From Mediterraneibacter massiliensis (GTDB lineage: Bacteria; Bacillota; Clostridia; Lachnospirales; Lachnospiraceae), in assembly GCF_001487105.1 (NCBI RefSeq), contig NZ_LN913000.1:558001-622000 (forward strand): 64,000 nucleotides of DNA. The letters run 5' to 3'. Positions within the stretch are counted from its first letter, which is position 1; each line of letters begins with the position of its first letter. The position numbers and the translations under genes were made by a program. Of this stretch, positions 1 to 9,772 are shown piece after piece. The notes beneath the pieces were generated by a model that was not told the DNA's origin, did no database searches, and saw only the letters and a program-made list of their open reading frames with translations.

Positions 1-1
1 G

Positions 2-796
2 CCTGCCTTGTCCGTATTTCCCTGGCTTATTTTTATGCTGCAGGGCATTTTTTCCGTGCCGGTGGTGACCTGGGCACTCAAACGGGAAACGAAGGCGCTG
101 CTTTTGGAATATAGGGCAGCTGACAGTATAGCAGCACAAGAGGGAAGTGCTGCCGGGAAAAAAGTACCTGACGCAAAACAAGTGCCCTTACAAGAAAAAC
201 GCCAAAGAAAGCTTTTCTGTGACAGCATACCGCGAAAATACAAAAATACGGCATACTATCTGGCGATCATCATGGCGGTTACGGTTGTCAATAATCTCTT
301 GCACCAGACGGTACTCTCGGGTCTGCATTTGAATCCAAATGTGACGGCGCTGTTATTGGGACTGCTCCTCGGCAGTCTGGGAATTATAGATAAAGCGCCT
401 TTGTTCAAATCGGATTCTTACGGTCTTCTATTGCTTGGTCTGATGGGATTGATGGCCAATACACTTGCGGGATATTCTCTGTCGGAACTTTTGGCGTTTC
501 TTCCGCCTCTTTTGCTGGTGTTTTTCATATCTTCCTTGATGTTGCTTCTCTGCGGCTTATTGGGGGCAAGAGTCTTTCATTTTCGTCCGGAGCAGGGGAT
601 CCTCCTGACTATGAACTGTATGATGGGTTTTCCGGTCAATGCGCTGTTGACAGAACAGGCGGCGCGCGCGGCGAGGACAGAAGCGGAGGCGGGATATATC
701 AAGAGCCGGACGGCGCCGCTTCTGGGGATTGGTACAATGCTGATATCCAACGGATTATCGATCATTTTTGTGAGTGTCATGGCTATGTTTCTATAG
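2..796 (+). CDS. Multi-pass membrane protein, C-terminal part (partial)
   Basis: The frame is open to the left edge of the window, so the true start lies upstream; TTG at 8 is only the first possible internal start. After one hydrophobic stretch there is a basic, Lys/Arg-rich cytoplasmic loop (about residues 25-75), then roughly six further membrane segments rich in Leu/Gly. The last 60 residues (motif MNCMMGFPVNALLTEQ and a final helix) resemble the C-terminal half of sodium/glutamate symporter-like carriers, but that is a weak resemblance. Function is not assigned. It is followed by a 199-bp gap before the next gene, so it probably ends its own transcript. Confidence 0.6.
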   Translation, partial: PALSVFPWLIFMLQGIFSVPVVTWALKRETKALLLEYRAADSIAAQEGSAAGKKVPDAKQVPLQEKRQRKLFCDSIPRKYKNTAYYLAIIMAVTVVNNLLHQTVLSGLHLNPNVTALLLGLLLGSLGIIDKAPLFKSDSYGLLLLGLMGLMANTLAGYSLSELLAFLPPLLLVFFISSLMLLLCGLLGARVFHFRPEQGILLTMNCMMGFPVNALLTEQAARAARTEAEAGYIKSRTAPLLGIGTMLISNGLSIIFVSVMAMFL

Positions 797-995
797 AAAA
801 AGTAAGAAGTCTGAAAACAGCTGTTTTCTTTCTGGCCGGAAGATCCCGGTTTGGATTGGAGCAGCTGTTTTTTACTTGCAAAGAGAAAAAAACAGGTATA
901 TGATTGATAAAGTAGCTTTAGCATATCGGCGCAGAAGAAGAGACTGCCGCTGATATGAAGAAACAGGATGGAGAAAAAAGAAGGAAACAGTTAAC

Positions 996-1907
996 ATGAA
1001 AGGAAAAATAGGATATGTATATTTATGTATCACCTTTTTTTGTTGGGGAAGCATTTACATAGTAGCAAAATATGCCCTGGCAGAGATGGGACCAATCACG
1101 GTTTCTCTTTGCCGCTATCTCGTGTCAGTCATATGTCTTGCCGTTATTTTAAAAGTAAAAGGCAGTAGAAAACCAGTGAAGAAGGAACACTGGAAGTATA
1201 TTTTTGTTGTAGGGGCAGTAGGATATTTTGTCTCGATCGCCTGCCAGCTTGCAGGTACGAATTTGCTGAACAGTTCACTCGCCTCTTTGATCAATGCAAT
1301 GAATCCGATCACGATTTCTATATTGGCAGCAATTTTATTAAAAGAAAAGATCCGGAAGAAGAATATAGTAAGTATTCTTATCTCCCTTGTGGGCGTTTAC
1401 ATTATATTGGGAATAGGAGACGGCAGTATCAGTACGTTGGGTGTGATACTTTCTGTGCTTTCTGTGGTGTTCTGGTCTGGGGCGTCGATCGCTATACGTA
1501 AGATTTCATCGGAATATGATCCGGTACAGACGGCATTATATGGCATGTGCATTGCTCTGGTCTTAAATATTCCGGCTGCTGCTGCGGAAAACGTGTTCGT
1601 TGTTCAGAGTACGGTTACGAAGGAAGCGGCATTTGCCTGCATATATCTTGGGATATTTGGAACGGCCGTTGCGCATACTTGTTGGAATAAAGGCCTGCAG
1701 CTTTTGGATGCCAGCACCTGTTCTATGTTTTATCCGATGCAGCCTCTGGCGTCCGCGGTGCTGGGAGTTTTGATCCTGCACGAAGTGTTGACATGGAATT
1801 TTATTGCAGGCGGTTTGGTTATATGTGTGGGTATCCTGATCACAGTGATGCCGGAAAGGAGAAAGAAAAATGCAGACAGCGGCAGATTTAAGAAATCTAT
1901 TAAATAA
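996..1907 (+). CDS. DMT-superfamily (EamA) transporter
   Basis: 303 residues with about ten hydrophobic segments arranged as two EamA repeats (roughly 8-140 and 150-290), the usual size for drug/metabolite exporters of the EamA type. Recognisable features are the N-terminal FFWGSIYIVAKYAL segment, the LINAMNPI stretch of repeat one and the corresponding MFYPMQPL stretch of repeat two. Acts in the cytoplasmic membrane; substrate cannot be inferred. Its last 38 bases overlap the start of the following ATPase gene, which suggests translational coupling. The ATG is preceded by a purine-rich GAAGGAA stretch. Confidence 0.9.
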   Translation: MKGKIGYVYLCITFFCWGSIYIVAKYALAEMGPITVSLCRYLVSVICLAVILKVKGSRKPVKKEHWKYIFVVGAVGYFVSIACQLAGTNLLNSSLASLINAMNPITISILAAILLKEKIRKKNIVSILISLVGVYIILGIGDGSISTLGVILSVLSVVFWSGASIAIRKISSEYDPVQTALYGMCIALVLNIPAAAAENVFVVQSTVTKEAAFACIYLGIFGTAVAHTCWNKGLQLLDASTCSMFYPMQPLASAVLGVLILHEVLTWNFIAGGLVICVGILITVMPERRKKNADSGRFKKSIK

Positions 1908-3573
1908 GATCGATCATAGAGGGTATCCGGCTTATAAGGATACAAAAGGGATATACCAGTTTCCGGGATATGTATTGTCTATTGATCATGTACAGGGAGA
2001 TCCATTTGCGTCGCCGTCAAAGGTCAGTGTGTTTGTGAAAGGAAGGACGGCAGCATTTCCAAAGGCGCTGTATGAAAAAGATTGGCAGAGGATCGCGCTG
2101 CAGGATGAATTGATCAGGCAGTTTGGAAGGCAGGTCGGACAGTTTGCGTTTAAGGCGAAAGGTTCCGGGAAAAGCGGTCTTATCTCTGTAAGCCGTCCAG
2201 GGCAGGAGATATTGGAACGTACTTGCTGTCAAATAGACGGAACGGCAGGAGATGTGACTGTACGCATGGAGATTGGATTTCCCGCAAATGGTAGAACGAT
2301 CAATGCAAGAGAATTGATCAAAATTTTGTTCGAGTTTCTTCCGGTTTGCGTAGAAAAAGCATTGTACTATAAGAATCTGCGCAAGGACAGGCTTAAAGAA
2401 ATTGCTGATCTGGCAGAGGATCAGCGGTATATACGAGAGCAGCTGGATAAAAGAGGGCTGATTGCTTTTATTGCCAATGGAAGTATCCTGCCAAGGGAAT
2501 CCGGTGTCTCTGACAGACCAATGAAGAATGGGATCGCTTTCCGGTCTCCAAAAGAACTGGAAGTAAGTTTTGACCTGCCGCACAAAGGAACGATAATCGG
2601 AATGGGGATCAAAAAAGGGATCACGCTTATCGTAGGAGGCGGCTACCATGGAAAATCTACACTTCTAAAAGCACTTGAATTGGGAGTGTATGATCATATT
2701 GCAGGGGATGGAAGGGAGTATGTCATTACCGACAGCACGGCTGTGAAAATACGGGCGGAGGATGGCAGAAGTATAGAGAAAACAGATATTTCTATGTTTA
2801 TCAATGATCTGCCTAATGGGAAAGATACCGTGGGATTCTGTACAGAAGATGCCAGCGGCAGTACTTCGCAGGCGGCCAATGTAGTAGAAGCAATGGAGGC
2901 AGGGAGCCGTCTTTTATTGATCGATGAAGATACAAGCGCTACGAATTTTATGATCCGAGATGAGCTTATGCAGAGAGTGATCCATCGTGACATGGAACCA
3001 ATCACACCATTTATAGAGAGAATCCGGGAATTGTACAGTGAATATGGTATTTCGACGATCATCGTAGCAGGCAGTTCCGGCGCATATTTTCATATCGCGG
3101 ACTCTATTGTGCAGATGGAACGTTATATTCCAAAAGATATTACGCAGAGAGCAAAAAAAGAAGCGGAGCAGTTTCCGGTCTTAAGTGTGCCGGAAGAAAA
3201 GGCGAAAGTACCAGTGTTCTCCAGATGCCCGAAAGCGAACACTGCATGGAAGGGGCAGGAGAGGATTAAGATGAAAACGCTGGGAAAAGAGGCAGTGCAG
3301 ATAAACCGGGAGTCGATCGATCTAAGATATGTAGAGCAGATCACCGACAGTGAACAGGTGACAGCGCTGGGGTACTGTATGCGGTATGCACAGAAATATC
3401 TGTTTGATGGGAAAAGAACTATGCGGGAAGTAGTAGCAGAATTGGAGAAAAAGATACAAAAGGATGCATTGGCAGGCTTGTGTGGAAATAGCTCCAGTAT
3501 TACAGGGATGGCCATGCCAAGAGCACAGGAAATATTTGCCTGTTTCAATAGATACAGGGGGCTGAAAGTATGA
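1870..3573 (+). CDS. Predicted ATPase of the ABC class (ABC_ATPase family)
   Basis: 567 residues. A P-loop GGGYHGKST lies near residues 254-262 and a Walker B-like RLLLIDEDTSA near 348; the preceding N-terminal half is the conserved region of the 'predicted ATPase of the ABC class' family, whose members are about this long and have no known function. No membrane segment. The gene starts inside the 3' end of the EamA gene with a GGAAAGGAG site and ends in an ATGA overlap with sbcD, so the three proteins ATPase-SbcD-SbcC are made from one message. This context hints at a DNA-related role, which is inference only. Confidence 0.85.
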   Translation: MQTAADLRNLLNKIDHRGYPAYKDTKGIYQFPGYVLSIDHVQGDPFASPSKVSVFVKGRTAAFPKALYEKDWQRIALQDELIRQFGRQVGQFAFKAKGSGKSGLISVSRPGQEILERTCCQIDGTAGDVTVRMEIGFPANGRTINARELIKILFEFLPVCVEKALYYKNLRKDRLKEIADLAEDQRYIREQLDKRGLIAFIANGSILPRESGVSDRPMKNGIAFRSPKELEVSFDLPHKGTIIGMGIKKGITLIVGGGYHGKSTLLKALELGVYDHIAGDGREYVITDSTAVKIRAEDGRSIEKTDISMFINDLPNGKDTVGFCTEDASGSTSQAANVVEAMEAGSRLLLIDEDTSATNFMIRDELMQRVIHRDMEPITPFIERIRELYSEYGISTIIVAGSSGAYFHIADSIVQMERYIPKDITQRAKKEAEQFPVLSVPEEKAKVPVFSRCPKANTAWKGQERIKMKTLGKEAVQINRESIDLRYVEQITDSEQVTALGYCMRYAQKYLFDGKRTMREVVAELEKKIQKDALAGLCGNSSSITGMAMPRAQEIFACFNRYRGLKV

Positions 3574-4733
3574 GATTTTTTCATTTGTCAGATCTGCATA
3601 TTGGGAAGACACTCCACGGGTATTCTCTGAAAGAAGACCAGACGCATATTTTAAATGAGGTTGTGGAGTATGCAGGAAAACTCTGTCCGGACGCGGTCGT
3701 GATCTCAGGAGATATTTATGACAAGGCGGCGCCGTCTGCGGAGGCAGTGTCCATCTTTGATACATTTTTGACGGAACTGGCGGCGCTGCGTCCCAAAGTG
3801 CCGGTCTTGCTGATCTCCGGGAATCATGATTCGGCAAAGAGGCTTGACTATGCCCGCAGGATCCTCGCAGACCAGCAGATTTATATTGCGGGCCAGGTTC
3901 CCGCGCAGCCAGGGGAGCATATGGAAAAGGTGAGTCTGATAGATGGATTTGGGGAAGTAGATTTTTATCTGCTTCCATTTTTAAAACCGGGATATGTCAG
4001 AGAGCTGTTTGCGGAAAAAGAACTGTCTACTTACAGTGAGGCGGTGTTTGCGATGATAGAGAGGGAGCATATTGACTTTTCCAGGAGAAATGTTCTTGTG
4101 TCCCACCAGTTTTATACAAGAAAAGGACAGGAGTCTGTAACCTGTGATTCGGAGGTTTTTTCAGTAGGAGGGATCGACAATGTGGACAGCCATATTGTCG
4201 AGGCCTTTGATTATGTGGCGTTGGGGCATCTTCATGGTTCACAGACAGTAGGAGACGAACATATCCGGTACTGCGGAACACTGTTGAAGTATTCGGTTAG
4301 TGAAGCGTCACATGAAAAGACGCTCCATGTGGTGGAATTAGGAGAAAAAGGACAGCCGGTAAAGATAGAAAAGCTGCCATTACATCCGAAAAGGGATGTG
4401 CGCATATACCGCGGAGAATTGGATGAGATTCTTGAAGCAGCGCAAAAAGAAGAAAAAGATTGTATAGAAGACTATGTCAGCATTACATTGACGGATGAAA
4501 AAGAGCTGTATAAACCAAAAGAACAGTTGGAAAGAGTGTTTTCACACATTCTGGAGATACGGCTTGACAATGCCAGGATAAGAAAGAAGCTTGCATTTGA
4601 CAATGAAGAGGTGATTTTGCGTTCACCCGTATGTGTATTTGCAGATTTTTTCCGAGAAATGCAGGGACGGGAATTATCTGAAGAAGAGCGTAAAGTAGTA
4701 GAAACAGTAGCGGAAACAGCAGGAGGTAGATAA
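3570..4733 (+). CDS. sbcD: Exonuclease SbcCD subunit D
   Basis: 387 residues, normal for SbcD/Mre11-type nucleases. The calcineurin-like phosphoesterase motifs are all visible: SDLHIGK at residues 7-13, GDIYD near 48, GNHD near 84, and VSHQF and GHLHG further on, supplying the two-metal site. SbcD is the nuclease subunit of the SbcCD complex, which cleaves hairpins and protein-blocked DNA ends. It overlaps the upstream ATPase by 4 bases (ATGA) and ends one base before sbcC. Confidence 0.96.
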   Translation: MRFFHLSDLHIGKTLHGYSLKEDQTHILNEVVEYAGKLCPDAVVISGDIYDKAAPSAEAVSIFDTFLTELAALRPKVPVLLISGNHDSAKRLDYARRILADQQIYIAGQVPAQPGEHMEKVSLIDGFGEVDFYLLPFLKPGYVRELFAEKELSTYSEAVFAMIEREHIDFSRRNVLVSHQFYTRKGQESVTCDSEVFSVGGIDNVDSHIVEAFDYVALGHLHGSQTVGDEHIRYCGTLLKYSVSEASHEKTLHVVELGEKGQPVKIEKLPLHPKRDVRIYRGELDEILEAAQKEEKDCIEDYVSITLTDEKELYKPKEQLERVFSHILEIRLDNARIRKKLAFDNEEVILRSPVCVFADFFREMQGRELSEEERKVVETVAETAGGR

Positions 4734-4734
4734 G

Positions 4735-7386
4735 ATGCGGCCGGTCAGACTTACCTTGTCGGCATTTGGCTCTTATGCAGGGCAGGAGACGATAGATTTT
4801 ACCCAGATCCCCGGTGGATTATTTTTGATAGCAGGCGATACCGGAGCAGGAAAGACGACGATTTTTGACGGGATCACCTATGCGCTTTATGACAGGACAA
4901 GTGGAGGCAGCAGGGAGAGCGGGATGATGCGCAGTCAGTATGCGTCGGAAAATGAGCCGACCTATGTGGAATTTGTCTTTTCTTATAGAGGACAGGAATA
5001 TACAGTGCTCCGAAATCCGGAGTACTACCGTGCGGGCAAAAGAAAACGGGCAGACGGGCAGTCCAGGCTTGTAAAGGAGCCTGCGAAAGTAGCTTTATTT
5101 TTGCCCGGAGGAGAAGAATTCCAGGGGAAAAAAAGGGAGATCGACAAAAAAATAGAAGAGATCATAGGGCTGGACGCGGAACAGTTTACACAGACGGCGA
5201 TGATCGCACAGGGGGATTTCTTAAAGCTTCTTCATGCGGGATCAAAAGAGAGGAAGCAGATTTTCTCCCGCCTGTTTCAGACGACTGTATACAGAAAGAT
5301 GCAGGAGGAATTAAAAGAGCAGGCCAGACAGAAATTTACAGCTCTGGAAGAAGGAGAGAGAAACTGCAAAAGAGAGATGGAGCAGGTGGAATTTCCTTGT
5401 TCCGAGACAGGACGGGAGATTAGTGAGGTATCTGAGATACAGGAGAAATGGGAGGTACTTCTTGCAGAAAAACTGCCGGATGAACAGGCGGCAGTTGATT
5501 TGCTGGAAAGAATCTGCACATGGGATAAAAAGCAAGAAGAACTAAAAAAAGAAGAGGCAGGAAAGATACAGCAGAAACGGACAGAACTGCAGCTTTTTCT
5601 GCAAAAGAAAAAGGAGACAGAGCAATTGTTTGCGCAGCTGTCCGGCAAGAAAGAGGCGCTCCTTAAGCTGGAGGAAAAGAGTGCGCAGATAGAAGAATGG
5701 AAAAAGCAGGCTGCAGGCGGCGCCCGTGCGAAGAAGGTACAAGAAAAAGAAGAAATCTGGAACAAAGATGTACGGCAGCTGCAGAATTTAGAAGAGAAAA
5801 TCCGGGAGAATACGATCTGGCTGAAAAGATGGAAAAAAGAAGAACAGGAACTGGGTGAGGAAGCACTGCGGCTGCGTCGGCAGTTCGATCCTCTGGAGAA
5901 AAAGCAGACAGAACAGATCGCAAGACTTTCAGATCTTCTCCCTAGATACGAAAGGATCAGGAAACTAAAAGATCAATGCAGGCAAGAGGCAGATAAAATG
6001 GAAGACTGTTTGGAAAAATGCCAGGAAAAATCGGCCTATTATGATCGAGTATATCGCCAGTTTTTTAAAGAACAGGCAGGCGTGCTGGCGGCACAGTTAA
6101 AAGAAGGCAGTCCTTGCCCTGTATGTGGTTCCCTGTCTCATCCTAAGAAGGCAGTTCTTTTCGGGAAAGCGCCCGATCAGCAACAAGTGGAACAGGCGAA
6201 AAAAGAAAGGGATCTGGCAGAGGAAAAACGACGGGAGATATATGAAGCATTTCAGGAAGTGAAAAGCCGTCTGGAAGCAGAAGAGTCGCTGCTAGGAGAA
6301 GAAAAGGACGAGGAAGCGACCAAGAACCGTCTCACAGAGTTGAAGCAGGAACAAAAAAGATGCCGGGAAGCTGTAGAACAGGCAGAGAAATCTTGGCAGC
6401 AGCTAAAAGGGCAGGGAGAGCAAAAAAAGGGAGAGACACAGGAGCAGATAAGGCTAAAAGAAGAGCTGACGATACGAGCGGCGGAAGAAGAAAGTGCGTA
6501 TGAGGCAGAGTTAGAGAGACAGAAATATATATCCCGGAAAACGTACGAAGAAGAAAAGAAATGGATTGTTTCCTGGGAAGAAAAGAGCAAGCATGTTCAG
6601 CAGTATGAAATGGATGTCAGGACCTATAGGGCAAAAATTGAAACTTTAGAAGAACAATTAAAGGGCGAAGAAAGGGTCGATGTGACAGAACAGGAGGAGG
6701 CTCTTAGGGAAACAGAGCATGCGGGCGAGCGTCTGGAGAAAGAAATGAAAAATATATATGCACGCCGAAAGAAAAATGAGAATGCGCTTGTCCGCTTGAA
6801 AGCATTATTCCTATCTTTGCAGACATTGAGAAAAGAATATGAAGTGCTGGGAAATCTAAGCCGTACTGCAAATGGTTCCCTTCTTGGAAGTGCGAAACTA
6901 GATTTTGAGACATATGTGCAGCGGCAGTTTTTCCGGCAGATCATCCAGGCAGCGAACAGGCGTCTGGCGAAGATGACGGGGAATGAATTTTTGCTTCAGT
7001 GCCGGGAATTAAAAGATCTGAAAAGCCAGGGAGAAGCAGGATTGGATCTGGATGTATACCATTTGGTAAACGATGCGGTACGGGATGTAAAATCTCTTTC
7101 CGGCGGTGAATCTTTTCTTGCGGCACTTGCGATGGCGTTGGGACTTGCGGATATTGTACAGCATACAGCAGGGGCAGTTACACTGGATACTATGTTTGTG
7201 GATGAAGGATTTGGTTCTCTGGATGAGGAAGCGAGAGGGCGTGCCGTGCAGATATTAAAAGAGCTGGCAGGCGAAAGAGGCGTTGTGGGAATCATTTCGC
7301 ATGTCAGTGAACTGAAAGAACAGATCGAATGGAAGCTGGAAATAAGAAAAGATGAAACAGGCAGCCATGCCTCTTGGAATGTGTGA
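4735..7386 (+). CDS. sbcC: Exonuclease SbcCD subunit C (SMC-like ATPase)
   Basis: 883 residues. Walker A GDTGAGKTT at about residues 34-42; long Glu/Lys/Gln-rich coiled coils; a zinc-hook CPVC at about residues 461-464 in the middle of the coil; ABC signature SLSGGESF near 787 and Walker B MFVDEGFGSLDE near 821. This is the Rad50-like partner that binds ATP and DNA and drives the SbcD nuclease. It is shorter than the 1048-residue E. coli protein, as in many Firmicutes. Last gene of the coupled run beginning at 996. Confidence 0.96.
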   Translation: MRPVRLTLSAFGSYAGQETIDFTQIPGGLFLIAGDTGAGKTTIFDGITYALYDRTSGGSRESGMMRSQYASENEPTYVEFVFSYRGQEYTVLRNPEYYRAGKRKRADGQSRLVKEPAKVALFLPGGEEFQGKKREIDKKIEEIIGLDAEQFTQTAMIAQGDFLKLLHAGSKERKQIFSRLFQTTVYRKMQEELKEQARQKFTALEEGERNCKREMEQVEFPCSETGREISEVSEIQEKWEVLLAEKLPDEQAAVDLLERICTWDKKQEELKKEEAGKIQQKRTELQLFLQKKKETEQLFAQLSGKKEALLKLEEKSAQIEEWKKQAAGGARAKKVQEKEEIWNKDVRQLQNLEEKIRENTIWLKRWKKEEQELGEEALRLRRQFDPLEKKQTEQIARLSDLLPRYERIRKLKDQCRQEADKMEDCLEKCQEKSAYYDRVYRQFFKEQAGVLAAQLKEGSPCPVCGSLSHPKKAVLFGKAPDQQQVEQAKKERDLAEEKRREIYEAFQEVKSRLEAEESLLGEEKDEEATKNRLTELKQEQKRCREAVEQAEKSWQQLKGQGEQKKGETQEQIRLKEELTIRAAEEESAYEAELERQKYISRKTYEEEKKWIVSWEEKSKHVQQYEMDVRTYRAKIETLEEQLKGEERVDVTEQEEALRETEHAGERLEKEMKNIYARRKKNENALVRLKALFLSLQTLRKEYEVLGNLSRTANGSLLGSAKLDFETYVQRQFFRQIIQAANRRLAKMTGNEFLLQCRELKDLKSQGEAGLDLDVYHLVNDAVRDVKSLSGGESFLAALAMALGLADIVQHTAGAVTLDTMFVDEGFGSLDEEARGRAVQILKELAGERGVVGIISHVSELKEQIEWKLEIRKDETGSHASWNV

Positions 7387-7605
7387 CAGACTGAAAAGTC
7401 TAAAATGCGGACGAATTTTCGACACAAAAATTTCATAAAATTTTAGAAAGCATTTCTTGACATTAGGGTAAAAACAGAGGAAAATATTCTTCATGACACA
7501 AGGCTTTGCCCTGTTTGAAAGAGCATAGGTATATGTGTTATATGCGCTTGCGGACAGTGGGAAGACCGAATGCAAATTTTATACGGAAATTAAGGATGGA
7601 TGAAA

Positions 7606-8013
7606 ATGAAAGAAAAATTGATACGGTTTATGCAAGGAAGGTATGGCGTAGATTCTTTTTCTAGGTTTCTGCTTATAGCAGGACTTGTTGTTGTATTTGT
7701 GTCCGCTGTTTTTGCAGACGGAGCGGCAGGCGGCGTATTGTATATTCTGGGATGGGTATTGGTGATCTACTGCTATTTCCGGATATTCTCCAGAAATGTC
7801 ACGAAACGCTATGGGGAGAATCAGATGTTTTTGGCGAAGACGGCAAAGATTCGTAATTTTTTCAGAGGACAGAAGAATATATGGAAACAGAGAAAAATAT
7901 ATCATATTTATAAGTGTCCGAATTGTAAGCAGAAGATCCGTATTCCAAAAGGAAAGGGAAAGATCGAGATACGCTGTCCGAAATGTAATACCACATTTAT
8001 TAAGAACAGCTAA
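7606..8013 (+). CDS. Membrane protein with C-terminal zinc ribbon
   Basis: 135 residues from the ATG at 7606, placed 6 bases after AAGGATGG; an ATG at 7600 is the alternative. Two adjacent hydrophobic helices lie at about residues 22-65. The cytoplasmic tail is strongly basic and ends in a four-cysteine zinc ribbon: CPNC near residue 105 and CPKC near 125. No enzyme motif. It is 30 bp upstream of the DnaJ-domain gene and shares its direction, so the two are probably cotranscribed. Function unknown; small zinc-ribbon membrane proteins of this kind are common in Clostridia. Confidence 0.8.
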   Translation: MKEKLIRFMQGRYGVDSFSRFLLIAGLVVVFVSAVFADGAAGGVLYILGWVLVIYCYFRIFSRNVTKRYGENQMFLAKTAKIRNFFRGQKNIWKQRKIYHIYKCPNCKQKIRIPKGKGKIEIRCPKCNTTFIKNS

Positions 8014-8043
8014 AAAGTGTACTTGAGATGAGAGGGAGAAAAA

Positions 8044-8766
8044 ATGAGAGATCCATATAGTGTTTTGGGCATAGCCAGGGATGCCTCTGATGAAGAAGTG
8101 AAGAAGGCATACCGCAGGCTGAGCCGGCAATACCATCCGGATGCAAATATCCATAATCCGTTAAAAGATGAGGCGGAAGCGAAATTTAAGGAAGTACAGC
8201 AGGCATACCAGCAGATCATGGATGAGCGGGAGCGTGGGTACTCTTCCGCAGACAATGGTTATGGAACAGGCGGTTATGGAGGTTTTGGCGGATACGGAAG
8301 TTATGGAGGATTCGGCGGATACGGCGGACAAGGCGGGTTCTCCGGGCAGCAGGCCAATGAGAGTGAAGCAGATATGCATCTTCGGGCCGCTGCAAATTAT
8401 ATTAAGAGCGGGCATTATAAAGAAGCTTTAAACGTACTAAATGGGATTAAAGAAAGGAACGCACTTTGGTATTTTTACAGTGCGTCGGCAAATTCCGGGA
8501 TTGGCAATAATGTGACTGCGATAGAACACGCCCAGGAGGCTGTGCGTTTAGAACCTGGAAATATGCAGTATCAGATGCTGCTTGACCGACTGAAAGGCGG
8601 CGGAGCATGGTACCAGCAGAGACAATCTATGTACGGATATCCCGGGTCTTTTGACAGCAGCTGCTGTGTGAAGTTGTGCATGGCAAACCTTCTTTGCAAT
8701 CTATGCTGCGGAGGTGGCGGCATGTGCTGCGGAGGTTATGGGAACGGCTATGGCGGATATATATAA
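8044..8766 (+). CDS. DnaJ-domain protein with Gly-rich linker, TPR-like helices and Cys-rich tail
   Basis: 240 residues. A J domain occupies about 1-70 with the HPD tripeptide at 31-33, needed to stimulate an Hsp70 ATPase. A glycine/phenylalanine/tyrosine-rich stretch follows (about 75-105), then helical TPR-like repeats (about 115-190), and a terminal segment with clustered cysteines and glycines (from about 203). It lacks the zinc-finger and C-terminal domains of true DnaJ, so it is a type III J protein. Likely cotranscribed with the zinc-ribbon gene upstream and followed by a strong terminator. Confidence 0.9.
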   Translation: MRDPYSVLGIARDASDEEVKKAYRRLSRQYHPDANIHNPLKDEAEAKFKEVQQAYQQIMDERERGYSSADNGYGTGGYGGFGGYGSYGGFGGYGGQGGFSGQQANESEADMHLRAAANYIKSGHYKEALNVLNGIKERNALWYFYSASANSGIGNNVTAIEHAQEAVRLEPGNMQYQMLLDRLKGGGAWYQQRQSMYGYPGSFDSSCCVKLCMANLLCNLCCGGGGMCCGGYGNGYGGYI

Positions 8767-8797
8767 AAGCAGGGCAAAGCCTGCTTTTTTTATTTTT
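8767..8797 (+). terminator. Rho-independent terminator after the DnaJ-domain gene
   Basis: Seven-base stem AAGCAGG/CCTGCTT with a six-base loop followed immediately by a run of seven T. Confidence 0.85.
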
Positions 8798-9674
8798 CTG
8801 GAATATGTGTACGGAAGATACCGATTCCAACAGCTCCGGGACCGGTATGGCAGCCGATACTCATGGTGAGAGGAGCGGTTTTTAATTTCATATCAGGAAA
8901 GTGCTGCTGCATTTCCTCTTTGAAATAGGTGAGTTTTTCTTTGTCCATCAGTGTGGTGGCAATTCCGGCCTGCAGCAGACCGTGTTTTTTTAAGTCTGCA
9001 AAGCGTGTATCTAAATCCTTTTGTACAGCTTTACACATTGTTTTAAATGCAGCTTTCATGCCTCTTGTTTTGGAGCAGGCGTCCAGCTTGTCTCCTTGTA
9101 TAGTGAGTACAGGCTTTAAATTCAAAACAGTGCCTATTGCAGCAGCGGCAGGTGTAATACGTCCCCCTTTTTTTAAATATTCAAGAGTGTCAACGGCGAT
9201 ATAGATACTTGCATCCAGACTTTCCTTTTCTAAAAGCGTTTTGATCTCTTTGCCGGACGCGCCTTTTTCAGCCAAACTTTTGGCGTCATATACAGATTGT
9301 TCCTGCGTGATAGAAATTCTGTGATTATCTACAACATGTACTTTCCCATTATAAGGTTCTTCTTGAGAGAGGACAGAAGCCGTTTGGCAGGAGTTTGACA
9401 GCCCGCTTGACATAGGGATAAAGACGATCTCGTCATAAGATTCTAACAGACGATCCCACATCTGTAAGAGTTCCCCGGGAGAAGGCTGCGAGGTTGTCAC
9501 AGATACCCCTTCAGAAAGTTTTTGATAGAATTGTGCCGGAGTGATATCCTGGCCCTCATAATATGTCTGTCCATCAACTAAAATAGGCATAGGAAGAACG
9601 TGGATTTCTTGTTCTATCCCTTCCATTGGCATAATTCCGCTGTTGCTGTCAGTCATAATGGCGATTTTTGACAT
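8790..9674 (-). CDS. DegV family fatty-acid-binding protein
   Basis: 294 residues beginning MSKIAIMTDSNSG. The DegV fold motifs are present: the DSNSGI motif near the N-terminus, TTSQPSPGEL, and MSSGLSNSCQTA near residue 92, where the Ser contacts the fatty-acid carboxylate. Family members (FakB type) bind fatty acids and present them to a kinase for phospholipid synthesis; no FakA kinase is seen here. The start at 9674 is preferred over an upstream in-frame ATG because AAGGAAGG lies just upstream. Convergent with the DnaJ-domain gene. Confidence 0.93.
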   Translation of the reverse strand: MSKIAIMTDSNSGIMPMEGIEQEIHVLPMPILVDGQTYYEGQDITPAQFYQKLSEGVSVTTSQPSPGELLQMWDRLLESYDEIVFIPMSSGLSNSCQTASVLSQEEPYNGKVHVVDNHRISITQEQSVYDAKSLAEKGASGKEIKTLLEKESLDASIYIAVDTLEYLKKGGRITPAAAAIGTVLNLKPVLTIQGDKLDACSKTRGMKAAFKTMCKAVQKDLDTRFADLKKHGLLQAGIATTLMDKEKLTYFKEEMQQHFPDMKLKTAPLTMSIGCHTGPGAVGIGIFRTHIPEK

Positions 9675-9772
9675 AATGAACCTTCCTTTGATCAAAATCT
9701 TATTATTGTAAGTTACATGAGAAACAGCCTGATTTCTATATCTGTTTAATCTTATCTTACAGGTTGAATGTT

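Noticed and set aside
2017..2649. 210-codon open frame antisense to the ABC-class ATPase gene
   Set aside because: No ribosome binding site, no recognisable protein pattern; mirror of a real gene.
3322..3978. 218-codon open frame antisense across the ATPase/sbcD boundary
   Set aside because: Spans two real genes, low-complexity composition with many Pro/His/Ser typical of shadow frames.
8270..8350. CRISPR-like tandem repeat in the DnaJ-type gene
   Set aside because: The short repeats encode the Gly/Tyr/Phe linker in frame; no spacers.
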